From Phycisphaerae bacterium (lineage in GTDB: Bacteria; Planctomycetota; Phycisphaerae; SM23-33): a DNA stretch of 15,603 bases. Below the pieces are notes generated by a model, which was not told the origin of the DNA, did no database searches, and saw nothing but the letters and a program-made list of their open reading frames with translations. The translations under genes were made by a program, and so were the position numbers. Positions within the stretch are counted from its first letter, which is position 1; every line of letters begins with the position of its first letter. The stretch spans positions 1 through 15,603 of the forward strand of contig JALHTV010000151.1 in the NCBI GenBank assembly GCA_022866005.1, given 5' to 3'. Below are positions 6,271 through 13,980 of the stretch, in pieces.

Positions 6271-9200
6271 TCAATCGACGCGTCCGGCCGCCGGGGATAG
6301 CAGCGCGGGGTTCTGCGCCGCAGGCGCCGGCCGCGCGGTCGGGCGCAGGAAGCCGCGCCCGTTGGTCCCGTTCAGAGCGGACCGCCGGGGGAATAGCCGC
6401 AGGTTCTCCTCGCCCAGCAGGCCTACCAGCTCGTCCACCAGTCTGCGGCTGGGTCGGACGAACCACTGCTTGTCCAGCCGGATGGTCGTGCGGACGTCGC
6501 TGCGCGCGGAGGGGCGCATCTCCACCAGTACGGGGCAGTGGCCGCGGTGGCGGATCAGGACGTCGTGGATGCGCTTCACCAGCTCCTCCACCGAGGCGCC
6601 CACCGGCAGGCGGAGGAGCAGCGAGCCGGTCAGCTCCTCAATCGCGCGGTCGATGGGGATGACCTCGGCGACGATGATGCTGACGCGATCGCGCCGATGG
6701 TCCACCGTGCCCACCAGGAACGCCATCTGCTCGGGGCGCAGCAGGTCGGAGCACTTCTCGTAGGTCTCGGCAAACGCCACCGCGTCGCACTTGGCGCTCA
6801 GGTCCTCCAGGGTCAGCAGGGCCATTTTCCTGCCGGCGGACCGGCCGTTCTGGGTGATCCGCGTGCGGACCGACGCGATCATGCACCCCACGGTGACCTG
6901 CCCGGTGAACTCTCCCAGCCGCGCCAGGTTCACCCCCACGGGGCTGCTGAGGCTGTCCAGCTCGCGTCCGTAGCGCACCAGCGGGTGGCTGGAGACGTAG
7001 AATCCCAGCGTCTCCTTCTCGGCCGCGAGCAACTGGGCCTCCGACCACGCTTCGACGGTGGGGAAGCGCACCGGCGGGGCCTGGGCTGGCCCGGTCAGCT
7101 CCAGGAAGTTCATCTGTCCGCTGCGCCGGTCCGCCGCGGCCCCCTGGCCCAGGTCGATGGCCTGGTCCAGACCCGCCACCATCGCCGCTCGGTGGGCGCC
7201 CAGGCTGTCGAAGGCCCCGCACTTGATCAGGGCCTCGACCGTGGCGCGGTTGACGACGCGGAGGTCGGTGTGCTTGCAGAAGTGGAACAGGTCGGTGAAT
7301 CGTCCGGCCTGCCGGCGCGCCGCCACGATGGCCTCTACCGCCCGCGGCCCGACGCCCTTCACGGCCGCCAGGCCGAACCGCACGCGGTCGCCGTCGACCG
7401 CAAACGCGCTGTCGCAGGTATTGATGTCCGGCGGGGCGATGGAGATGCCCAGGCGATGGGCCTCACCGAGGTACTGCACGACCTTGTCGGTGTCGCCGCT
7501 CTCGAAGGTCAGCGTGGCCGCGAAGAACTCGCGCGGAAAGTGCACCTTGAAGAACGCGCTCTGGTAGGCCACGATCGCGTAGCGCGTGGAGTGCGCCTTG
7601 TTGAAGCCGTAGCCGGCGAACCGCAGGATCAGCTCGAACAGGCGATGGGCCTCCTCGGCGGGGATGCCGTTTTCGCCGGCGCCCTGGAGGAACTGTGACC
7701 GCTCGGCCGCGATGACGGATTCCTTCTTCTTGCTGATCGCCTTGATCAGCGTGAGGGCGGTGTTGAACGGCAGCTTGCCCAGGCGGTTCAGCACCAGCAT
7801 CACCTGCTCCTGGTAGACCATGATGCCGTAGGTCTCCGCCAGGATGTCGTCCACCAGCGGATGCACCGAGGGCACGGACTCGCCGCTGTTCTTGCGGGCG
7901 CAATAGGCGGGGATCAGCTCCATCGGGCCGGGGCGGTACATGGCGTTGGCGGCGATGAGGTCCTCGATCCGCGTCGGCCGCATCTGGATCAGGACGTTCT
8001 TCATGCCGTCGGACTCGAACTGGAACACCCCGTCGGTCTGCCCGCGGCGGAAGAGGTCCAGCACCTCCGGGTCGTCCAGGGGCAGGGTGTCGGGCTCATG
8101 GTCGCGTCCGGTGCGCTGGCGGACCAGCTCCCGTGCCCGCTGGAGGATGCTCAGCGTCCGCAGGCCCAGGAAGTCCATTTTCATCAGGCCCGCCCGGTCG
8201 CAGGTGGGCCCGTCCCACTGGGTGATGACCTCGTCGCTGTCGGCCTGGCGGCAGAGGGGCACGAGGGTCTCCAGCGCCTCATCCGCCACCACCACCCCGG
8301 CCGCGTGCACGCCGGCATGGCGCGCCAGGCCCTCCAGCTTGCGCCCGTAGTCGATCAGCTGCCGGACGCGGTCGTCCTCGTCGTACAGCGCCCGCAGGTC
8401 CGGCTCAGCCACCAGCGCGCTGTCGAGCGTCACGCCCAGGCCCTCGGGGACCTTCTTGGCGATGGCGTCCACCTCGTTCAGCGGGAGGTCCATCACCCGC
8501 CCCACGTCGCGGACTACCGCGCGGGCCTTGAGCGTGCCGAAGGTGATGATCTGGGCCACGTGGCCGTACTTCTCGCGGACGTACTGGAGGACCTTCGCGC
8601 GGCCTTCCTGGCACATGTCGATGTCGAAGTCGGGGTCCTCGTCGCGCTGCGGGTCGGTCCATCGCTCAAACAGCAGCCCGTAGCGCACCGGGTCCACGTT
8701 GGAGATGCCCAGGCAATAGCCTAGCAGCGTCGCGCAGCCGCTGCCGCGGGCCCCGATGGGGATGCCGTGCTCCTGGGCAAACCGCACGAAGTCGTGGACG
8801 ATCAGCAGGTAGGAGCTGTAGCCCTTGCCTTCGATGACCTCCAGCTCCCGCCGCAGCCGGCGGACGTATTCCTCGCTCGGGCCACCGGGGAACTTGCGGT
8901 GCAGCGCCTCCAAGGCGATCTGCTCCAGGTACTCCTTGGCGGGCTGGCCGTCGGGCGTGCGGAAGACCGGCAGGTGCTTCCGGCCGAAGGCCAGGCGGGC
9001 CTGGCACATCTCGGCGATCTTGAGCGTGTTGTCGGCCGCCCCCGGCCAGTCGACTAGGGCCGCTCGCATCTCGGTGGGGCTTTTCAGATACAGTTCCGGC
9101 GAATAGGTCAGCGCACCGCCCTGGGCCAGCGTCTTGCCCGTCGAGATAGCCGTCAGCACCTCATGGGCCGGCTTGTCCTCCCGGCGCAGAAAGTGCACGT

Positions 9201-9819
9201 CGTTGGTGCCCACCACCTCCACGCCCAGCTCCGCCGCAAGCGCCGCCAGCAGCGGGTTCGCCTGGTCCTGCTCCGCGAGCCCCTGGTTCTGGACCTCGAT
9301 GAAGAACCGATCGCGCCCGAAGATGTCCCGGTACTCCCCGGCGATCTTCCGGGCCTTGTTCACCTGGCCGGCCAATAGCGCCGAGGGCACCTCCCCGCCC
9401 AGGCAGGCCGTCGTGCAGATCAGCCCCTCGTTGAATTCCGCAAGCAACTGCCGATCCACGCGCGGGCGGTAGTAGAAGCCCTCCAGGTACGCCCGGCTGG
9501 ACAGCTTCATCAGGTTGCCCCAGCCGGTGTCGCTGGCGGCCAGGAGCAGCAGGTGGTACGCGGCCGTCTGAATGTTGCCCATCGAGCGGTCGGTCCGGCT
9601 GGTGGGCGAGATGTAGGCCTCCATGCCCAGGATGGGCTTGATCCCCGCCTCCTGCGCCGCCAGGGCGAACTCGACCGCCCCGAAAAGGTTCCCGTGGTCG
9701 GTCAGGGCGATACTGTCCATGCCCAGCGCCGCCGCCGTGGTGACGAGGTCCTCGATGCGATTGCCCCCGTCCAGCAACGAGTAGTGCGAGTGAACGTGCA
9801 GATGGGCGAATCCATCCAT
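6271..9819 (-). CDS. dnaE: DNA polymerase III alpha subunit
   Basis: 1182 residues, full length for DnaE, the catalytic subunit of the replicative polymerase. The N-terminal PHP domain begins HLHVHSHYSLLDG and retains a full-looking set of metal ligands (DHGN, GMEAY, TACLGG, TNDVHF), so it may still act as a nuclease or metal site. The polymerase core has GARGSG, then PDFDID with the catalytic pair D399/D401, and KMDFLGL with D549. YGIMVYQEQVM and the KAHSTRYA fingers region follow. A C-terminal OB-fold (about 985-1090) precedes a Pro/Ala-rich tail. ATG at 9819 starts the PHP domain without excess residues, though its Shine-Dalgarno is weak. It sits 257 bases upstream of dnaA on the same strand, but the dnaA promoter lies between them. 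Confidence 0.96.
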   Translation of the reverse strand: MDGFAHLHVHSHYSLLDGGNRIEDLVTTAAALGMDSIALTDHGNLFGAVEFALAAQEAGIKPILGMEAYISPTSRTDRSMGNIQTAAYHLLLLAASDTGWGNLMKLSSRAYLEGFYYRPRVDRQLLAEFNEGLICTTACLGGEVPSALLAGQVNKARKIAGEYRDIFGRDRFFIEVQNQGLAEQDQANPLLAALAAELGVEVVGTNDVHFLRREDKPAHEVLTAISTGKTLAQGGALTYSPELYLKSPTEMRAALVDWPGAADNTLKIAEMCQARLAFGRKHLPVFRTPDGQPAKEYLEQIALEALHRKFPGGPSEEYVRRLRRELEVIEGKGYSSYLLIVHDFVRFAQEHGIPIGARGSGCATLLGYCLGISNVDPVRYGLLFERWTDPQRDEDPDFDIDMCQEGRAKVLQYVREKYGHVAQIITFGTLKARAVVRDVGRVMDLPLNEVDAIAKKVPEGLGVTLDSALVAEPDLRALYDEDDRVRQLIDYGRKLEGLARHAGVHAAGVVVADEALETLVPLCRQADSDEVITQWDGPTCDRAGLMKMDFLGLRTLSILQRARELVRQRTGRDHEPDTLPLDDPEVLDLFRRGQTDGVFQFESDGMKNVLIQMRPTRIEDLIAANAMYRPGPMELIPAYCARKNSGESVPSVHPLVDDILAETYGIMVYQEQVMLVLNRLGKLPFNTALTLIKAISKKKESVIAAERSQFLQGAGENGIPAEEAHRLFELILRFAGYGFNKAHSTRYAIVAYQSAFFKVHFPREFFAATLTFESGDTDKVVQYLGEAHRLGISIAPPDINTCDSAFAVDGDRVRFGLAAVKGVGPRAVEAIVAARRQAGRFTDLFHFCKHTDLRVVNRATVEALIKCGAFDSLGAHRAAMVAGLDQAIDLGQGAAADRRSGQMNFLELTGPAQAPPVRFPTVEAWSEAQLLAAEKETLGFYVSSHPLVRYGRELDSLSSPVGVNLARLGEFTGQVTVGCMIASVRTRITQNGRSAGRKMALLTLEDLSAKCDAVAFAETYEKCSDLLRPEQMAFLVGTVDHRRDRVSIIVAEVIPIDRAIEELTGSLLLRLPVGASVEELVKRIHDVLIRHRGHCPVLVEMRPSARSDVRTTIRLDKQWFVRPSRRLVDELVGLLGEENLRLFPRRSALNGTNGRGFLRPTARPAPAAQNPALLSPAAGRVD

Positions 9820-9863
9820 GGCCAGCCGTCCGTGCGATCCTAATCCGGGGTTGAGTTGCCGAC

Positions 9864-9869
9864 ACTATA
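9864..9869 (-). promoter_or_regulatory. possible -10 box for dnaE
   Basis: TATAGT on the minus strand, 45 bases before the dnaE ATG. The hexamer at the expected -35 position is poor, so this is tentative. Confidence 0.3.
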
Positions 9870-10159
9870 CCGCGCCGCTCGTGTGCGGACTAGCATCGTT
9901 CATAAGCCCAGGCGCCGGTTCGGCGCCACTACCGGGACATAGAGAAGTACCAGCGAGCCGTTGGGATTGGGCGGTCGGATCCTCAACGGGAAGTATCAGG
10001 AATTACAGTTTTTTTTGCAGAGCACGCAAGAGGCGCAACACAGATAAGGAGCAGACAGTCGGATCCGTAATGGTAGGCATTACAAGGGGTTGGGAGGTAC
10101 AAAGAACCGCCACATATCGTGGACGGCGGACCCACTATCCGGAGAATCCATTATTCCTC

Positions 10160-10189
10160 TTGACTCCCCGGGCGGTATTCTGATAGAGT
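10160..10189 (+). promoter_or_regulatory. candidate promoter for the 265-residue protein, near-leaderless
   Basis: TTGACT (10160-10165), an 18-base spacer, then TAGAGT (10184-10189). The ATG is only seven bases after the -10, so the transcript would have little or no leader. GAGG lies too close to the ATG to be a normal Shine-Dalgarno. Confidence 0.4.
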
Positions 10190-10196
10190 TCGAGGC

Positions 10197-10994
10197 ATGA
10201 GTAATGCAGGGAATGACAACGAGGTCCAAGAGAAACCGTCCGGTCGTGGTGCCTACCCGTACTACAGCCTTGAGAAGAGCCTTGAGGCTGCCAAGGTCGT
10301 GCTGGAATTGGGGGGCAATCGCCAGGAGGTTCAGCGAAGTTTGATCGCTCAGCGCCTCAAGCTCGGGGACTCGGCATCGGCCCTTGGGCAATTGCTAGGA
10401 GCAGCTAAGTGCTTCGGGTTGATCGACGGGCGCGGAGCGTTCAAGCTCACGCCACTCGCAATGGACTATCTGTGTCCCACTGATGAGAGTCAAAAGCAGA
10501 GGGAACTGCTGAATATTCTGATTCAACCAACGGCTTTTGACAAGTTGATAATGAGGTTTGACGGCAACAAAGCTCCATCCCAAGAAATACTCAGCAACCT
10601 GCTCCAGCGTGAGATGTCTGTCCCCAAGAGTTGGTCGGGGCGAATTGCGTCCCTTTTCATGTCTGCCGTGCGAGACGTGGGGGCCCTGGACAGCGAAGGG
10701 TTCATCCGCCACGAAGCATCTTTGCACGGAACAATGGTCCAAACTAGCCAACCCGTCGTCCCTCACCCGACCTCTGATCGCCAGGATGGCATGCGTGAGT
10801 CTGTTCCCGGGACGCAGCAAGTCCCCAAGCCGGTCCCTAGTGATCTAGACCGTAATGTGTGGTTCTTCACCCTAAAGGGTGGCTCGGTTCGAGTTGAGAC
10901 CAGCAAAGAGCTTTCTATGGATCTTTGGAACAAGCTGGATCAGTACATCCAGGTCCTCAAGCCAGAACAGGACGACGGGGGGCCAAGCGACTAG
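10197..10994 (+). CDS. uncharacterised protein, possible winged-helix regulator
   Basis: 265 residues; I do not recognise a named family. Residues about 20-85 (YPYYSLEKSLEAAKVV through FGLIDGRGAFKLTPLAMDYL) look like a helical winged-helix fold, with a wing-like GLIDGRGAFKLT. A second helical block follows and ends near GALDSEGFIRHEA. Residues about 165-215 are a Pro/Ser-rich linker. The last 50 residues form a separate strand-helix module (VWFFTLKGGSVRVET, then ELSMDLWNKLDQYIQVLKP). No signal peptide or membrane segment is visible. By eye the base composition is well below that of dnaE and purA, which suggests horizontal acquisition. It is the first gene of a plus-strand patch that also contains a hairpin array, an unusual tRNA and a 45-residue ORF. 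The stop is TAG. A DNA-binding role is inference only. Confidence 0.75.
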   Translation: MSNAGNDNEVQEKPSGRGAYPYYSLEKSLEAAKVVLELGGNRQEVQRSLIAQRLKLGDSASALGQLLGAAKCFGLIDGRGAFKLTPLAMDYLCPTDESQKQRELLNILIQPTAFDKLIMRFDGNKAPSQEILSNLLQREMSVPKSWSGRIASLFMSAVRDVGALDSEGFIRHEASLHGTMVQTSQPVVPHPTSDRQDGMRESVPGTQQVPKPVPSDLDRNVWFFTLKGGSVRVETSKELSMDLWNKLDQYIQVLKPEQDDGGPSD

Positions 10995-11035
10995 GATGCC
11001 AAGGCAGGGAGGCCAGAATGAACAGAAGAGATGCA

Positions 11036-11157
11036 GGGGCTGATAGGTCGCCGACTATCGGCCCCCTTGCTGTAAGTGAGAAGGCCTAGGCTCGCGACCT
11101 AGGCCTCTCGCAAGGCGTTTGCGCCTTTGTGCCGCTGGTGGCCGAAGACGCCAGCGG
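11036..11157 (+). ncRNA. array of four tight hairpins just upstream of a tRNA
   Basis: Four hairpins in 122 bases, with gaps of 16, 5 and 4 bases. Hairpin 1 (11036-11065) has an 11-bp stem with one G-T pair. Hairpin 2 (11082-11106) is a perfect 9-bp stem AGGCCTAGG/CCTAGGCCT, extendable by 3 bp past a bulged A. Hairpin 3 (11112-11127) is AAGGCG/CGCCTT with loop TTTG. Hairpin 4 (11132-11157) is CCGCTGG/CCAGCGG, extendable to 9 bp. None has a clear U-tract. The tRNA starts six bases later. It could be a tandem terminator for the 265-residue gene, a processing leader for the tRNA, or an independent structured RNA. The class is unknown. Confidence 0.5.
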
Positions 11158-11163
11158 ACCCTT

Positions 11164-11255
11164 GGTCCGGTATCCTAATTGGCAAAGGAAGCGGATCTTA
11201 AATCTGCCGGGGTGCTAGCACACCCCAACTGTGGGTTCAACTCCCACCCGGACCA
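11164..11255 (+). tRNA. class II tRNA with UUA anticodon (predicted UAA suppressor), tRNA-Tyr-like body
   Basis: A 92-base cloverleaf folds by eye. The acceptor is GGTCCGG/CCGGACC with discriminator A and no encoded CCA. U8 A9 are present. The D stem is TCCT/AGGA with a loop containing GG. The anticodon stem is GCGGA/TCTGC with loop TCTTAAA (11196-11202). A long variable arm has a 6-bp stem GGGGTG/CACCCC. The T stem is GTGGG/CCCAC with loop TTCAACT. The middle of the 7-base loop gives anticodon TTA, which reads the UAA stop codon. The D arm, anticodon stem and A73 resemble E. coli tRNA-Tyr, as recalled (AAAGGGAGCAGACTGTAAA), more than tRNA-Leu. Position 33 is C instead of the near-invariant U, which is odd. 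A tRNA-Leu(TAA) reading would need a shifted, unpaired stem. Confidence 0.75.
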
Positions 11256-11370
11256 ATTCACCATTATCCAAGATCGGCGGATTTATGCAACAGGGTACAA
11301 CACAAAATCTCGCGCCTGGCGATTACCGCGTTTTGAGCGAGATACAGAGTTACGAGGAAGGAGCTCTCCG

Positions 11371-11508
11371 ATGAGCAACCCTAAAGGGCACAAGATCGGG
11401 AGGCATGCCGGAAGTGGTCGGTTCATGCGCGTTGACAAGGCCCGGAAAGACCCGAAGCACACGACGGTTGAAATCATTCCCAATCCCCCGCACAAGAAGA
11501 ACCGCTGA
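11371..11508 (+). CDS. small basic protein of unknown function, 45 residues
   Basis: ATG at 11371 is preceded by AAGGAG with seven bases between GGAG and the start codon. The protein starts MSNPKGHKIGRHAGSGRFMR and ends in a Lys-rich tail. The pattern GSGRFMRVDKARKDP then TTVEIIP resembles, from memory, short proteins of the 'GTGQFV..A...P.TTVVE' type that are common in accessory regions; I know no function for them. The frame is open further upstream from a TTG at 11179, but that lies inside the tRNA and is rejected. The gene lies 115 bases after the tRNA on the same strand. The stop is TGA. Confidence 0.6.
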   Translation: MSNPKGHKIGRHAGSGRFMRVDKARKDPKHTTVEIIPNPPHKKNR

Positions 11509-11551
11509 AATGGTCTCTGCCCTGGGGACCTGCTCTGTCTCCAAGGGCGCA

Positions 11552-11606
11552 GGGGATGCGCACAGCCTTGAAAGGCTGTGCCACACCAGATGTCGCCTGC
11601 ATCCCC
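11552..11606. repeat. two-tier hairpin element before purA, REP-like
   Basis: The inner hairpin is GCACAGCCT, loop TGAA, AGGCTGTGC (11560-11581, perfect 9 bp). It sits within an outer inverted repeat GGGGATGC (11552-11559) / GCATCCCC (11599-11606). It lies between the 45-residue ORF and the purA promoter. It may end the accessory transcript or be a dispersed intergenic repeat. Only one copy is visible in this window. Confidence 0.5.
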
Positions 11607-11609
11607 GGC

Positions 11610-11639
11610 TTGACGGGCGCGGGCGCGGGGGGGTATGTT
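11610..11639 (+). promoter_or_regulatory. candidate sigma-70 promoter for purA-uppS
   Basis: TTGACG (11610-11615), an 18-base GC-rich spacer, then TATGTT (11634-11639). It predicts a 5' UTR of about 56 bases ending in AGGAGG before the purA ATG. Confidence 0.5.
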
Positions 11640-11701
11640 GGTAGGGTTGGTTTGCGGGCGGGATCTTTTGTCCAGCTCCAGGAGCAGGAGGCGGGATCAT
11701 T

Positions 11702-13005
<1,304 letters not shown>

Positions 13006-13006
<1 letters not shown>

Positions 13007-13779
13007 TGGCGGACATCTCACCCCAGGCCGTGGCCGCGGCGCGCCGGGCGCTGGGCGTACCGGACGAGCGCATCCCGCACTCGGTGGCCATCATCATGGA
13101 CGGCAACGGACGGTGGGCCTCCGCGCGCGGGCTAGGCCGGGCGGAGGGGCACGAGGCCGGGGCCAAGATCGTCCGCCGCATCGTCACCGAGGCTGCCCAA
13201 CTGGGGCTGGAGGCGTTGACGCTGTTCAGCTTCTCCATCGAGAACTGGCGGCGCCCCCGCGAGGAGATTGACGCCCTGATGCACCTGTACGCCCAGTACC
13301 TGGTGAGCGAGCGGCCGGTCGTGATGGAGCACAACATCCGCCTGCGCCACATCGGTCGCCGCGAGGGCCTGCCCGCCAGCGTGCTCCGGGAGCTGGACGC
13401 CTCCACCGCGGCCTCGGCGAGTAACACGGGCATGGTGCTGTGCCTGGCCCTGAACTACGGGGCCCGCGCGGAGATCACCGACGCGGTCCGCCGGATCGCC
13501 CGGAAGGTCGCCGAGGGCAAGCTCGCCCCCGAGGCCATCGACGAGGCCGCCATCTCCGCCGCCCTGGATACCGCCGGCCTGCCCGACCCCGACCTGCTTA
13601 TCCGCACCAGCGGCGAGCTGCGGTTGAGCAACTTCCTGCTGTGGCAGCTCTCCTACGGGGAGTTCTACGTCACCGATGTCTTCTGGCCGGACTTCGACGA
13701 GGCCGAATTCCGCAAGGCCCTGATCGCCTACGCCCACCGCCACCGCCGCTTCGGGGGATTAGATGGGATGGGTGTCTAG
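13006..13779 (+). CDS. uppS: isoprenyl (undecaprenyl) diphosphate synthase, cis-type
   Basis: 257 residues from ATG at 13006, which shares its A with the purA stop. UppS extends farnesyl diphosphate with cis isoprene units to make the lipid carrier for wall polysaccharides. The catalytic segment HSVAIIMDGNGRWA has D31. FSFSIENWRRP lies at 74-83. The C-terminal substrate-binding block is DLLIRTSGELRLSNFLLWQ, followed by ELYFT-like EFYVTDVFWPDF. Length is normal. Upstream in-frame codons run inside purA and are not part of the gene. A cdsA gene, a frequent partner, is not present downstream; the gene ends against the convergent 13807 ORF. Confidence 0.95.
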
Positions 13780-13810
13780 CACCCACCGTAAGGTGGGGTC
13801 TGGTGCCTAG
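13776..13810. terminator. bidirectional hairpin spanning both convergent stop codons
   Basis: CTAGCACC (13776-13783) pairs with GGTG C CTAG (13802-13810) around one bulged C. An inner stem CCCACC (13782-13787) / GGTGGG (13792-13797) with loop GTAA is an alternative or nested fold. The structure includes the uppS stop and the stop of the convergent 55-residue ORF. There is no strong T-run on either strand. Confidence 0.45.
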
Positions 13811-13974
13811 CGCAAGAAGTGGACGAGTTCCTGGAGGGTTTCCCTTGCTAGTTGCGCGCCATGCTCTCCAGGATCGAGATTCCTCCGGTCGGCTCGGTCT
13901 GGCTCGGGGAAGTAGGCCCTCTTGTACTGGGCAATTGAGCGGAAGACCTTCCTGTTGGCTTTGTTCTTTTTCAT
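13807..13974 (-). CDS. small protein of unknown function, 55 residues, partner of the proteasome-like gene
   Basis: I found this by reading the minus strand. ATG at 13974 lies six bases after the TGA of the 13981-15288 gene, with GGTGAG near the start as a possible Shine-Dalgarno. The protein begins MKKNKANRKVFRSIAQYKRA, continues YFPEPDRADRR, and ends in a predicted helix (GAQLARETLQELVHFLR). It is basic at the N-terminus and has no signal or membrane segment. The tight spacing and the same strand suggest one transcript and possibly a paired function with the Ntn-hydrolase-like protein. No family recognised. The stop TAG lies within the shared convergent hairpin. Confidence 0.6.
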   Translation of the reverse strand: MKKNKANRKVFRSIAQYKRAYFPEPDRADRRNLDPGEHGAQLARETLQELVHFLR

Positions 13975-13980
13975 CTTAGC

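Larger units (their letters stand above)
9820..10196. other. 377-base divergent intergenic region between dnaE and the 10197 gene
   Basis: No convincing gene. It contains the possible dnaE -10 box, a GC-rich hairpin (GGCGCC, loop GGTTC, GGCGCC at 9911-9927), a short T-run near 10009-10017, and a perfect 6-bp inverted repeat (GTAATG, loop GTAGG, CATTAC at 10067-10083). The promoter for the plus-strand gene is at its right end. Composition falls from GC-rich to mixed across the region, marking the edge of the accessory patch. Confidence 0.5.

Noticed and set aside
11036..11065. Hammerhead ribozyme, suggested by CTGATAG in hairpin 1
   Set aside because: The core needs CUGANGA and a matching GAAA; the sequence here is CUGAUAG and no core can be built.
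11164..11255. Reading the tRNA as ordinary tRNA-Leu(TAA)
   Set aside because: This needs the anticodon shifted one base; the five-base stem flanking such a loop would not pair, and the D arm resembles Tyr rather than Leu.
11179..11508. 109-codon ORF starting at TTG
   Set aside because: Its first 26 codons lie inside the tRNA; the internal ATG at 11371 has a proper Shine-Dalgarno.
9820..11508. Integrated element with tRNA-derived attachment sites
   Set aside because: No integrase and no direct repeat of the tRNA 3' end seen in the window.
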